Positions 1 through 7,806 of a stretch of DNA of 64,000 nucleotides are shown here, in pieces. The stretch is from NCBI RefSeq assembly GCF_000717645.1, contig NZ_JNZZ01000008.1, forward strand, positions 248,001 through 312,000. The letters run 5' to 3'. The translations under genes were made by a program, and so were the position numbers. Positions within the stretch are counted from its first letter, which is position 1. The number at the start of each line of letters is the position of its first letter. The notes beneath the pieces are model-generated. The model worked only from the letters and a program-made list of their open reading frames with translations. It made no database searches and was not told the DNA's origin. This DNA comes from Streptomyces californicus (GTDB lineage: Bacteria > Actinomycetota > Actinomycetes > Streptomycetales > Streptomycetaceae).

Positions 1-1
1 C

Positions 2-874
2 GACAAGATCAACCGGGTGGGCATCCGCGTCCAGGACCTCTACGACGAGTCGATCCTGGAGCAGAAGGTCGAGGCGGCGCTGGAGCAGAAGAACCAGCTC
101 CTGGCCAAGGTCTTCAACCGCCGGGCCATCGAGGCCGGCAAGGTCGTCGAGGACATGCTCCAGTACGCGGAGCAGATCAAGCCGTTCGTCGCCGACACGA
201 CGCTGATCCTGAACGACGCCATCGACGCAGGCAAGGTCGTGCTCTTCGAGGGCGGCCAGGGCACCCTGCTCGACGTCGACCACGGCACGTACCCCTTCGT
301 CACCTCGTCGAACCCGACGGCGGGCGGCGCCTGCACCGGCGCCGGTGTCGGCCCGACGAAGATCAGCCGCGTCATCGGCATCCTCAAGGCCTATACGACG
401 CGTGTGGGGGCGGGTCCGTTCCCGACCGAGCTGCACGACGAGGACGGCGAGGCGCTGCGGCGCATCGGCGGCGAGCGCGGTGTCACCACCGGCCGTGACC
501 GCCGCTGCGGCTGGTTCGACGCCCCGATCGCGCGGTACGCGACCCGGGTCAACGGCCTGACCGACTTCTTCCTCACCAAGCTGGACGTCCTCACCGGCTG
601 GGAGCAGATCCCGGTCTGCGTGGCGTACGAGATCGACGGCAAGCGCGTCGAGGAGCTCCCGTACAACCAGACCGACTTCCACCACGCGAAGCCGATCTAC
701 GAGAACCTGCCGGGCTGGTCCGAGGACATCACCAAGGCCAAGACCTTCTCCGACCTGCCGAAGAACGCGCAGGCGTACGTGAAGGCCCTGGAGGAGATGT
801 CGGGCGCCCCGATCTCCGCGATCGGCGTCGGCCCCGGCCGGACCGAGACGATCGAGATCAACTCGTTCCTGTAG
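2..874 (+). CDS. purA: adenylosuccinate synthetase, C-terminal two thirds
   Basis: Cytoplasmic GTP-dependent ligase joining IMP and aspartate to adenylosuccinate, the first committed step from IMP to AMP. The reading frame is open at the left edge of the window, so the N-terminus with the GTP-binding loop is missing; about 290 of roughly 430 family residues are present. Visible family motifs are [45 protein letters not shown] and the C-terminal [13 protein letters not shown] strong hairpin follows the stop codon, so this is the end of its transcription unit. Identity is certain; only the upstream part is unseen. Confidence 0.98.
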   Translation, partial: DKINRVGIRVQDLYDESILEQKVEAALEQKNQLLAKVFNRRAIEAGKVVEDMLQYAEQIKPFVADTTLILNDAIDAGKVVLFEGGQGTLLDVDHGTYPFVTSSNPTAGGACTGAGVGPTKISRVIGILKAYTTRVGAGPFPTELHDEDGEALRRIGGERGVTTGRDRRCGWFDAPIARYATRVNGLTDFFLTKLDVLTGWEQIPVCVAYEIDGKRVEELPYNQTDFHHAKPIYENLPGWSEDITKAKTFSDLPKNAQAYVKALEEMSGAPISAIGVGPGRTETIEINSFL

Positions 875-886
875 GCGGTGCCTTGT

Positions 887-925
887 CCGCGGGGCCCGGG
901 GTCGCACCGACCCCGGGCCCCGCGG
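887..925 (+). terminator. purA terminator hairpin
   Basis: A perfect 15-bp GC stem (887-901 with 911-925) and a 9-nt loop starts 13 nt after the purA stop. There is no U-tract, as is usual in Streptomyces. The remaining gap to the first chitinase holds only that gene's promoter and leader. Confidence 0.8.
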
Positions 926-961
926 GCTTGTCGGAGGCGGGATCGCGACGCCCTCTGCCCT

Positions 962-1007
962 CTGGCTGGTCTAGACCTTGACAGGTCCAGACCAACGGCG
1001 CTTGGGT
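962..1007 (+). promoter_or_regulatory. chitinase promoter with DasR-type direct repeats
   Basis: Two near-palindromic 10-mers, GGTCTAGACC (968-977) and GGTCCAGACC (984-993), start 16 bp apart and flank a perfect TTGACA (978-983); TTGGGT at 1002-1007 could be the -10. Streptomyces chitinase promoters carry such 12-bp direct repeats, and their core matches the DasR-responsive element. The same arrangement precedes the second chitinase. Repression by DasR, relieved by glucosamine-6-phosphate, is inferred from the family. Confidence 0.82.
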
Positions 1008-1222
1008 GGTGGCCCGTCATGTCGGCGTGCCGGGGTGCTCGGCGTGCCGCGCCGAAGGAGTGAGCAGCTCTGAAACGCATCGATCACCTCGCCCGTACCG
1101 CCGTCGCGCGTACCGCCCCGGCTCGTACGGTTGCCGCGCGAACCGCTCTGGCCCGTACCGCCGTCGCCCGTACCGTCAGTGCCGCCGCTGCCCGTGCCGC
1201 GCGCGCCGGGAGGGCCCTGGCC

Positions 1223-2086
1223 GTGCCGGCGGTCCTGGCCGGGCTCGTCGCCGGGCTCGTCACGGCGGCGCCCGCCGCCTCCGCCGCCCCCGGTGCTCCG
1301 GACGGTGCGCTCTGCGCCCCGCTCCACCGCGCCACGGCCGACTACCGCGCCGGGGACACCGTCTCCCATCACGGCCGCAACTGGAGCGCCAAGTGGTGGA
1401 CCCGGGGAGAGAACCCGGGCGCCGGGAACGCCTGGGCGGACCGGGGCGCCTGCGGCGGCGGGGTCTCCGACTTCGTCGTGAGCGAGGCGCAGTTCGACGC
1501 GATCTTCCCGGACCGCGACCCCTTCTACACGTACCAGGGCCTGATCGACGCGCTCCACGCCTACCCGCGCTTCGCCAACGTCGGTACGCCGCAGACGCGG
1601 GCCCGGGAGGCGGCGGCGTTCCTGACGCACGCGGACTTCGAGTCGGTCGGGCTGAAGTACGTCAAGGAGATCAACGAGGCCAACTACTGGCGCAAGTGCG
1701 ACGACACCCAGCCCTTCGGCTGTCCGGCGGGCCGGGCGGCGTACTACGGGCGCGGCCCGATCATGTTCAGCTGGAACTTCAACTACAAGGCCGCCGGGGA
1801 CGCCCTCGGCCTCGACCTGCTGAACGACCCCTGGCTGGTCGAGCGGGACCCGTCCGTCGCCTGGGCCACCGCGCTCTGGTACTGGAACACCCAGAACGGC
1901 CCTGGCACCATGACCTCGCACGACGCGATGGTCGGCGGCGCGGGCTTCGGCGAGACGATCCGCTCGCTCAACGGCGCGCTGGAGTGCGACGGCGGCAACC
2001 CGGCGTCGGTGGCCGCGCGCGTGGAGCGGTACGAGCGCGTCACGGGGGTCGTCGGGGTCGCCCCGGGGTCCGGGCTCACCTGCTGA
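1223..2086 (+). CDS. secreted family 19 chitinase, divergent paralogue
   Basis: Predicted exported endochitinase (GH19) with an N-terminal carbohydrate-binding module (about residues 30-75, containing AKWWTRGENPG) and a GH19 domain to the C-terminus. By alignment with the neighbouring chitinase both catalytic glutamates are kept (E140, E149), but the SHETGGL neighbourhood reads DFESVGL and GRGPIQLSWN reads GRGPIMFSWN, so activity or specificity may differ. The GTG start has a GGGAGG eight nt upstream but gives a signal peptide with no basic n-region. A CTG at 1070, nine nt after AAGGAG, would add 51 residues beginning LKRIDHLART and rich in Ala-Arg-Thr. Either start is possible. Confidence 0.88.
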   Translation: MPAVLAGLVAGLVTAAPAASAAPGAPDGALCAPLHRATADYRAGDTVSHHGRNWSAKWWTRGENPGAGNAWADRGACGGGVSDFVVSEAQFDAIFPDRDPFYTYQGLIDALHAYPRFANVGTPQTRAREAAAFLTHADFESVGLKYVKEINEANYWRKCDDTQPFGCPAGRAAYYGRGPIMFSWNFNYKAAGDALGLDLLNDPWLVERDPSVAWATALWYWNTQNGPGTMTSHDAMVGGAGFGETIRSLNGALECDGGNPASVAARVERYERVTGVVGVAPGSGLTC

Positions 2087-2258
2087 ACGCGGCCCTGCCG
2101 GAGCCTCGCAGAGTCCTTCGCGCGGGAACCCGGGAGCGCCGTCCCCGGGGGCGCGGGGCTGTCCGCATGCTGGGCGGGCCGGAAGATTTTACCTTCGGGC
2201 CCGCCCCGGGGCGGCCGGGGCCCGGACGGACTGCCGTCGGCATAAGGGCTGTTGAGGA

Positions 2259-2288
2259 GCCCTCCCGGTGCGATCGGACCGGGAGGGC
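2259..2288 (+). terminator. terminator after first chitinase
   Basis: Perfect 11-bp inverted repeat (2259-2269 with 2278-2288) with an 8-nt loop in the 342-nt gap between the chitinases. A weaker 7-bp hairpin lies at 2196-2224. The rest of the gap holds the second chitinase promoter and leader. Confidence 0.65.
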
Positions 2289-2323
2289 GGGGCCGAAGGT
2301 GAGGGAAACGGAAGATTTTTCGA

Positions 2324-2367
2324 AGTTGGTCTAGACCTTGACAGGTTCAGACCACCTCGCTTGAGTG
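2324..2367 (+). promoter_or_regulatory. second chitinase promoter with DasR-type repeats
   Basis: GGTCTAGACC (2328-2337) and GGTTCAGACC (2344-2353) flank TTGACA (2338-2343) with the same 16-bp register as the first chitinase promoter. TTGAGT at 2361-2366, 17 bp after the -35, is a weak -10 candidate. The shared layout implies co-regulation of the two genes. Confidence 0.82.
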
Positions 2368-2428
2368 TCGGTCACCCCCACGGCGGCGCACGGCCGGACG
2401 TCGCGCCGCGTCCAAGGAGTGTGATCAC

Positions 2429-3313
2429 GTGATCCGACGTGTCATGAGTCTGCTGGTCGCGCTCGGCGCGATCGTCGCGGCACTCGTCGTCCTTCCCGCA
2501 GCCACCGCGCAGGCCGCCACCTGCGCCACGGCCTGGAGCTCGTCCGCCGTCTACACGGGCGGCGGCAACGTCTCGTACAACGGCCGCAACTACACCGCCA
2601 AGTGGTGGACGCAGAACGAGCGTCCGGGCTCGTCGGACGTCTGGGCCGACAAGGGCGCCTGTGGCGGCGGCGGTGACGGACCGGGCCAGAACAACGGCTT
2701 CGTCGTCAGCGAGGCCCAGTTCAACCAGATGTTCCCGAACCGGAACGCCTTCTACACGTACAAGGGCCTCACCGACGCCCTGAGCGCCTACCCGGCGTTC
2801 GCCAACACCGGCAGCGACGAGGTCAAGAAGCGCGAGGCCGCCGCCTTCCTCGCCAACGTCAGCCACGAGACCGGCGGGCTGGTGTACATCAAGGAAGTCA
2901 ACGAGGCGAACTACCCGCACTACTGCGACACCACGCAGTCCTACGGCTGCCCGGCCGGCCAGGCCGCCTACTACGGCCGCGGTCCGATCCAGCTGAGCTG
3001 GAACTTCAACTACAAGGCCGCCGGTGACGCCCTGGGCATCAACCTCCTCGCCAACCCGTACCTGGTCGAGCAGGACCCGGCCGTGGCGTGGAAGACCGGC
3101 CTCTGGTACTGGAACACCCAGAACGGCCCCGGCACCATGACCGCCCACAACGCCATCGTCAACAACGCCGGCTTCGGCGAGACGATCCGCTCCATCAACG
3201 GTTCGCTGGAGTGCAACGGCGGCAACCCCGCCCAGGTCCAGAGCCGGATCAACAAGTTCACCCAGTTCACCCAGATCCTCGGCACCACCACCGGCCCGAA
3301 CCTGAGCTGCTGA
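2429..3313 (+). CDS. secreted family 19 chitinase with chitin-binding module
   Basis: Extracellular endochitinase hydrolysing beta-1,4-GlcNAc chains. Residues 1-30 form a classic signal peptide (MIRR n-region, hydrophobic core, AQA cleavage region). A CBM5/12-like module with aromatic AKWW follows, then a Gly-rich linker (about 79-90) and the GH19 domain. Catalytic Glu147 (SHETGGL) and Glu156 sit at the same spacing and numbering as in Streptomyces ChiC-type enzymes, and GRGPIQLSWNFNY is intact. AAGGAG precedes the GTG start. Tandem with a divergent paralogue under a matching promoter, which indicates local duplication. Confidence 0.96.
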   Translation: MIRRVMSLLVALGAIVAALVVLPAATAQAATCATAWSSSAVYTGGGNVSYNGRNYTAKWWTQNERPGSSDVWADKGACGGGGDGPGQNNGFVVSEAQFNQMFPNRNAFYTYKGLTDALSAYPAFANTGSDEVKKREAAAFLANVSHETGGLVYIKEVNEANYPHYCDTTQSYGCPAGQAAYYGRGPIQLSWNFNYKAAGDALGINLLANPYLVEQDPAVAWKTGLWYWNTQNGPGTMTAHNAIVNNAGFGETIRSINGSLECNGGNPAQVQSRINKFTQFTQILGTTTGPNLSC

Positions 3314-3319
3314 CCTCGC

Positions 3320-3343
3320 GGGGCGGGGCCACGGCCCCGCCCG
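3320..3343 (+). terminator. chitinase terminator
   Basis: A 9-bp GC stem (3320-3328 with 3335-3343) and 6-nt loop starts 7 nt after the chitinase stop. Confidence 0.65.
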
Positions 3344-3399
3344 AGCGATCCGCCGAGCGGCTTCGAGGACGTTGTTCGGCCCATCAGGCCCCACCCGGA

Positions 3400-3435
3400 C
3401 GGGGGCGGGCCCGGCACCCGCCGGGTCCGCCCCCG
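3400..3435. terminator. second hairpin downstream of chitinase
   Basis: A 15-bp stem with one G-T wobble and a 6-nt loop. It probably insulates the chitinases from the PucR-type gene. The rest of the 3314-3734 gap is GC-rich with no other recognisable element. Confidence 0.6.
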
Positions 3436-3734
3436 TTCCGGTGTTGCGGAGCGCCCCGCAACGGACCGCGCCGCAACGGGGCGCGCCGCGGGGGAACCGG
3501 CGACAGCGACCACCCCCGTGAGCCGCTGCCGCCGCGTTCCCCGCGCGGCCGCCGTGTTACGGCACCCCCCGTCGTCCCCCGACGTGCCGCAACAGATTCG
3601 GACCCTAGAACGAGGGGTAAGGGGACGGGAGATTCAAAGCGCCCAGTGGGGCGGCCACGGGGGTATCGGTTCGCACAGTCGGGTGAGGAGGCCCCTCGCG
3701 CTGCCCCGCGTCCTGGGCGGGAACGGGGGAACGG

Positions 3735-5270
3735 GTGCGCACACAGGAGCGCGCGGACGATCTGCTGCGGATGAACCGGCTGGCCCGCACCGGGGGAACG
3801 GCCGAGATCCTGCGCTGGCTCGCCGGGCGGGCCGAGGGCTGGGCGGGGCTCGTCGGGCCGGACGGGAGGGTGTTGCACGCCGCCTCCCGTACGGAGCGGG
3901 CGGTGGTGCCCGACGTCGCGGGGCTGATGGCGGAGGCGGCGGGAGCGCTCACCGAGCGCGGGGCCCAGACGTACGTGCTGGACACCGGCGTGCACACCGC
4001 CCTGTTGTTCCCGTTGAGCTCGGGCGACCCGGACTCCCCGGTGCTCGTCGTCGTCACGCCCCGGCCGGTGGCCGCCGGGCTCGGCACCCTGCTGGCCGAC
4101 GTGGTCCTGCCGCTGTCCCTGTGCCGGCAGGCCGAGACGCTGGAGCGGCGGCGGCGCCGGGTGGACCTGGCGGAGTCCCGGGGCCGTGAGGCGGTGCTGC
4201 ACCTGCTGATGACGGGCCAGCTCGCCGTCGCCCACCAGGTCGCCGGGGCGCTGCGGCCCCGGCTCCCCGACCCGGTGCGGGTGTGCGTCGTGGAGTGCGC
4301 CGCCGACGACCGCGACGAGGTGGCCCGGATCTGCGCGGACGTGGACGGCGGCCGGTCCTGGATCGTGCGGTGCCCCGTCTACTCCCGCCACCTCATCCTG
4401 GTGATGCCCGTGCGGGACGGGGACGCGGAGGGCGGGGCGATGACCGACGAGGTGGTCGCCGCCCGGGTCGGGGCGTGCGTGGTGGGCGTCAGCGAGCCGG
4501 TGCCGCTCGCCGACACCGCGACCGGCTACCGCCAGGCGTTCCACGCGTTGGCCGTCGCCCGCGAACTCCCCGCCCGGCACGCCCGGTTCGGTGTCTCGCC
4601 CGATCCCGCGCTGGTCGTCGGGCCGGAGGGCCGGCAGTGGGCGGACGACCTGCTGAACCCACTGCTGACCCATGCGCCCCGCCGCGCGCGGGACCCCGGG
4701 AGCCAGGATCTGCTGGCCACGGCCACCTCCTGGCTGGCGTTCTCGTCGCACGCGACCGACCACCTCAAGATCCACCGCAACACCCTGGCCGCCCGGCTGA
4801 AACTCGTCGGTGAGCTGCTCGGCCTCGATCTGCACCGGCTGGCCGACCAGGCCGCGCTCGACCTGGCGCTGCGCGTCCGGGCCACCCCCGCCCCGGCGTG
4901 CACCCCGGCCACGGCATGTGCCCCCGGGCCCGTTCCGTACGCCCCCGAGCCCGTCCCGCACGCCCTCGGCGGCCCGGGTGCCGAGGGGTGGGTGCGGGGC
5001 CTCGACGCCGTCCTGCGCCGCCCCGGCGTCCGGGACTGGGCCGAACGCCAACTCGCGCCCGTCGACGGGTCCGAGGAGACCCTGCGGACCTGGCTGCGGT
5101 GCCAGGGCCGCCTCGGCCCGGCAGCCGCCGAGCTGGGGCTCTCCGTCCCCGGCGCCCGCAAGCGCCTCGCGCGGCTCGAAACGGTGCTCCAGCGCTCGCT
5201 GCTCCGCCCGCCGAGCGCCCGTTACGACCTGTGGCTGGCGCTGCGGTCCCGGGATCTTCCCTCCGCGTGA
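3735..5270 (+). CDS. PucR-type transcriptional regulator with two C-terminal HTH segments
   Basis: Predicted cytoplasmic DNA-binding regulator, 511 aa. The N-terminal half looks like a GAF-like sensor region without an identifiable ligand motif. A PucR C-terminal HTH is seen around residues 335-380 (HLKIHRNTLAARLKL). A second segment around 455-505 (GRLGPAAAELGLSVPGARKRL...YDLWLAL) resembles the same fold, separated by a Pro/Ala linker. The GTG start has GGGGGA only about 4 nt upstream, so the start is uncertain; ATG 3771 is an alternative without a good ribosome site. No target can be named; the chitinases and the small membrane gene are neighbours, not proven targets. Confidence 0.8.
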   Translation: MRTQERADDLLRMNRLARTGGTAEILRWLAGRAEGWAGLVGPDGRVLHAASRTERAVVPDVAGLMAEAAGALTERGAQTYVLDTGVHTALLFPLSSGDPDSPVLVVVTPRPVAAGLGTLLADVVLPLSLCRQAETLERRRRRVDLAESRGREAVLHLLMTGQLAVAHQVAGALRPRLPDPVRVCVVECAADDRDEVARICADVDGGRSWIVRCPVYSRHLILVMPVRDGDAEGGAMTDEVVAARVGACVVGVSEPVPLADTATGYRQAFHALAVARELPARHARFGVSPDPALVVGPEGRQWADDLLNPLLTHAPRRARDPGSQDLLATATSWLAFSSHATDHLKIHRNTLAARLKLVGELLGLDLHRLADQAALDLALRVRATPAPACTPATACAPGPVPYAPEPVPHALGGPGAEGWVRGLDAVLRRPGVRDWAERQLAPVDGSEETLRTWLRCQGRLGPAAAELGLSVPGARKRLARLETVLQRSLLRPPSARYDLWLALRSRDLPSA

Positions 5271-5336
5271 ACGCTCCTGTGCGTGAAGCGAGTTGAGATG
5301 GTCGATGAACAAAGTCGGTTACTGAACGTGACTAGT

Positions 5337-5379
5337 ACGGTGTGTTAGCTTGGATGGCGAGGTCCGAGTAACACACCGT
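5337..5379 (+). promoter_or_regulatory. perfect 11-bp inverted repeat before membrane-protein gene
   Basis: ACGGTGTGTTA (5337-5347) and its exact reverse complement (5369-5379) are separated by 21 bp, 28 nt upstream of the next start codon. The AT content is higher than around it, and the placement suggests an operator or mRNA hairpin at the promoter. The regulator is unknown. Confidence 0.45.
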
Positions 5380-5406
5380 GCTGGTCGCGCTCAGGGAGGC
5401 GTAGTC

Positions 5407-6063
5407 ATGGGGTCGAGCTGGAACGAGCGACGGCTTGAGCGACGCGTGAGGCCCGGTGACGGGAAGCCGCTCAAGCCCTTCCGCTGGTGGCAGTTGACCC
5501 GGCGCTCGCTGCTCTCGCTCGCGCTGCCGGTGGGCGGCGGCCTCTCCGCGACGTACACGGTGGAGGTCAAGCACGGCGGTGACGCCGAAACGGGCGTGGT
5601 CCGCGCGCGGCTGTACCGCGACGGGGTCTGCGAGGCCGAGTCGAAGATCCCGGCGCGCTTCCCCGTCCCCGGCGGGCGGATCGAGGTCCGCAGAAGTGAA
5701 GTGGGCCTGCGCCGCTGCCACTTCGTCGCGGACGACGGGTCCGAGAGACGGCTCGTCCCCGACCCCCGGTCGGCGGAGGGGCGCCGTATGAACTTCGCCC
5801 GCGAGCATCCGGGCGCCAGCGCTCTCATCGGGGCCGTGTCCGTGGTGCTCCTGCTCGTCGGAGTCGGCCTCAACCTGCTCCAGGTCGCCCAGCCGATCTC
5901 CGAGATCCCGGCCGTGGCGCAGGCGTTGGGCTCCTTCGAATCGCCGTTGCGGCTGCCGGTGTGGCTGAATGTCGCGCTCGGTCTCGGCGCGGCCCTCGGC
6001 GCGGTCGAGCGTGCCATGCGGATGCGCTACCACTGGCTCCTCGACGGCGGGGCCGGCACCTGA
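5407..6063 (+). CDS. small two-TM membrane protein of unknown function
   Basis: 218 aa, function not recognised. The ATG follows AGGGAGG by 7 nt, which decides the start. Residues 1-135 are predicted cytosolic, with a basic N-terminus (NERRLERRVRP) and a beta-rich segment. Two hydrophobic helices follow (about 140-165, ALIGAVSVVLLLVGVGL; about 185-208, WLNVALGLGAALG) and a short basic tail. Monocistronic, behind a perfect inverted repeat, and convergent with the TetR gene. Confidence 0.8.
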   Translation: MGSSWNERRLERRVRPGDGKPLKPFRWWQLTRRSLLSLALPVGGGLSATYTVEVKHGGDAETGVVRARLYRDGVCEAESKIPARFPVPGGRIEVRRSEVGLRRCHFVADDGSERRLVPDPRSAEGRRMNFAREHPGASALIGAVSVVLLLVGVGLNLLQVAQPISEIPAVAQALGSFESPLRLPVWLNVALGLGAALGAVERAMRMRYHWLLDGGAGT

Positions 6064-6071
6064 CGCGCCCC

Positions 6072-6210
6072 GTATGAGGCGGACTGCCTGGTCCGTTCCC
6101 GGCCGAGACGGACCGCCTGGCCCGTTCCCGTACGGGGCTGGCTTGGGCCGCCTGATCCGTTCCCGTACGAGGCGGACTGCCTGACCCGTTACCATACGAG
6201 GCAGGCTCGC
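6072..6210. repeat. degenerate 29/35-bp tandem repeats between convergent genes
   Basis: Four copies of a unit containing GCCTGRYCCGTTCCCGTACG, with CCGTT starting at 6093, 6122, 6157 and 6186 (spacings 29, 35, 29). They fill the gap between the membrane-protein and TetR genes. No hairpin terminator stands out. Function unknown. Confidence 0.7.
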
Positions 6211-6213
6211 GGC

Positions 6214-6855
6214 TCAGATCCGGCCGTCCAGCACGAGGTCGACGGCCGTGCGCAGGACGTCGAGTTCGGTGGCGATCCGCGCGTCCTCGCTCGGCAGCAC
6301 CTGCTCGATCGAGACGCCGTTGACCACCGTCAGCAGGAATCGTGCGCGCCGCGCGGTGTCCCCGGCGGCCAGCGCCCCCTCCTCGGTCAGTGCCCCCAGG
6401 CACTCCTCGACGCGGCGGGTCACCTCCCGCTGCATCGCCTGGTACTCCGCGCGCATCGCCTGGGTGGGCTCCGACGCGATGTACCGCTCGTGCACCGTCA
6501 GCCACGCCTCGCGTGCGCCCCGCGCGCTCTGCGGCGGTACGAGGAGGCTCTGCAGGCAGCCCATCAGCCGCTCGCGCGGGGCGATGGACGTGTCCCGGAA
6601 GCTCTCCTCCGGCAGGACCAGGTCGAAGACGACCTTCAACATCGCGTCCATGAGCGCGCGTTGCGTGGGGAAGTGGTGCCGCAGCGATCCCGTGCTCACC
6701 CGCGCCCGCTCCGCCACCGCCCGCACGCTCAGCGCCGCCCCGGCGCCCTCGCCCAGCATCGTCGAGGCGGCCCACAGGATCCGGTCCCGGCTCTTCAGCC
6801 CCTCCGGCGGCGTCGGGTGCGCCGGTTCCGTGTCACCAGCACGCTGTACTGCCAT
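6214..6855 (-). CDS. TetR family transcriptional regulator
   Basis: 213-aa repressor-type protein with an N-terminal TetR HTH (about residues 20-65: AALSVRAVAERARVSTGSL followed by RHHFPTQRALMDA) and an alpha-helical ligand domain. The start at MAVQRAG is preferred because upstream in-frame sequence is low-complexity Pro/Arg. Divergent from the DsbA-like gene across about 290 bp containing a 34-bp repeat array and the DsbA promoter; that gene is a possible target, but no TetR-type palindrome is clear. Confidence 0.88.
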   Translation of the reverse strand: MAVQRAGDTEPAHPTPPEGLKSRDRILWAASTMLGEGAGAALSVRAVAERARVSTGSLRHHFPTQRALMDAMLKVVFDLVLPEESFRDTSIAPRERLMGCLQSLLVPPQSARGAREAWLTVHERYIASEPTQAMRAEYQAMQREVTRRVEECLGALTEEGALAAGDTARRARFLLTVVNGVSIEQVLPSEDARIATELDVLRTAVDLVLDGRI

Positions 6856-6920
6856 GGGCCCGACGCTAACACGGTCGTCACCAGCGGATACGGCCTCCCG
6901 CCGACGTGAGGGCGGTGACC

Positions 6921-7028
6921 GTCCGGGTGCGGCGGGGGCCGGACCCGGCACCCCGTCCGGGCGTGGCGGGGGCCGGACCGGGCGCCCCGTCCGGGCGCGG
7001 CGGGGGCCGGGCCGGCTGCTCCGTCCGG
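6921..7028. repeat. 34-bp tandem repeat, three copies
   Basis: GTCCGG recurs at 6921, 6955, 6989 and 7023, an exact 34-bp period; units differ by a few substitutions. The array lies between the divergent TetR and DsbA-like genes, just upstream of the latter's -35 box. Confidence 0.85.
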
Positions 7029-7039
7029 AGCGGTACGGC

Positions 7040-7069
7040 TTGACACAAAAGTGCATGATCGTGCAACCT
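7040..7069 (+). promoter_or_regulatory. promoter with MarR-type operator, DsbA/OYE unit
   Basis: TTGACA at 7040-7045 and CAACCT at 7064-7069 (18-bp spacer) form a plausible vegetative promoter. Between them, GTGCATGATCGTGCAA (7051-7066) matches the palindrome TTGCWTGNNCAWGCAA at 12 of 14 defined positions. The same element recurs at five other sites in this window, two of them upstream of the MarR gene. The regulator assignment is inferred. Confidence 0.6.
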
Positions 7070-7145
7070 TTTGGCGTCCGTCAACTCCTGCCGCCCTGTC
7101 GGCGGATGTTGTTGCTTGCGCGATCAATGACCTGGAGGTCTGCGC

Positions 7146-7805
7146 ATGGCCGAGCCCGTGAAGATCAAGATCTGGTCCGACTACGTCTGCCCCTTCTGCA
7201 TGCTGGCCGAGGGCCCGCTGGAGGAGGCGATCAAGGACGTGGGCGCCGACGTCGAGGTCGAGTGGCTGCCGTTCGAGCTGCGTCCGCACCCCCAGCCCAC
7301 CCTGCGGCCGGAGGACGAGTACCTGCCGAGCATCTGGGAGCGGGCCGTCTACCCGATGGCCCGCCGCCTGGGCGTCGACATCACGCTCCCGACCGTCTCG
7401 CCGCAGCCGTACACCGCGCTCGCCTTCGAGGGGTACCAGTACGCGGCCGAGCAGGGCCGGGGCGCCGAGTACAACCAGCGGATGTTCCGCGCCTTCTTCC
7501 AGGAGAGCCAGGACCTCGGGCAGCTCGACGTCCTCACCGCCCTGGCCGGCGAGATCGGGCTCGACGAGACCGGGTTCCGGGCCGCGCTGGAGGACGGCAC
7601 GTATCGCGAGCGGCACCGCGAGGCCCTGCGGGAGGCGGCGGCGCACCAGGTGCAGGCCGTGCCCACCATCCTCGTCGGCGACATCCGCATCGAGGGCGTC
7701 CCGCGCCCCGCCCAGCTCCGCAAGGCGATCCTCGACGCCCAGGCGCAGCAGGCGGACGGGGACGTCTACGGCGCCGCGTGCGGCATCGACGGCAAGGGCT
7801 GCTGA
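7146..7805 (+). CDS. DsbA-family (FrnE-like) thioredoxin-fold oxidoreductase
   Basis: 219-aa cytoplasmic thioredoxin-fold protein with no signal peptide. The CPFC redox motif lies in SDYVCPFCMLAEGPLEEA near the N-terminus. The helical insertion and cis-Pro region VQAVPTILVGD are typical of the FrnE/DsbA group, named from a polyketide cluster but widespread as a disulfide-handling enzyme. CTGGAGG sits upstream of the ATG. It is followed after 1 nt by the flavin oxidoreductase gene, so the two are co-transcribed. Substrate unknown; the operator upstream links it to the MarR-associated set. Confidence 0.9.
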   Translation: MAEPVKIKIWSDYVCPFCMLAEGPLEEAIKDVGADVEVEWLPFELRPHPQPTLRPEDEYLPSIWERAVYPMARRLGVDITLPTVSPQPYTALAFEGYQYAAEQGRGAEYNQRMFRAFFQESQDLGQLDVLTALAGEIGLDETGFRAALEDGTYRERHREALREAAAHQVQAVPTILVGDIRIEGVPRPAQLRKAILDAQAQQADGDVYGAACGIDGKGC

Positions 7806-7806
7806 C

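Noticed and set aside
6921..7028. CRISPR array
   Set aside because: Units are contiguous tandem repeats without unique spacers, and there are no cas genes.
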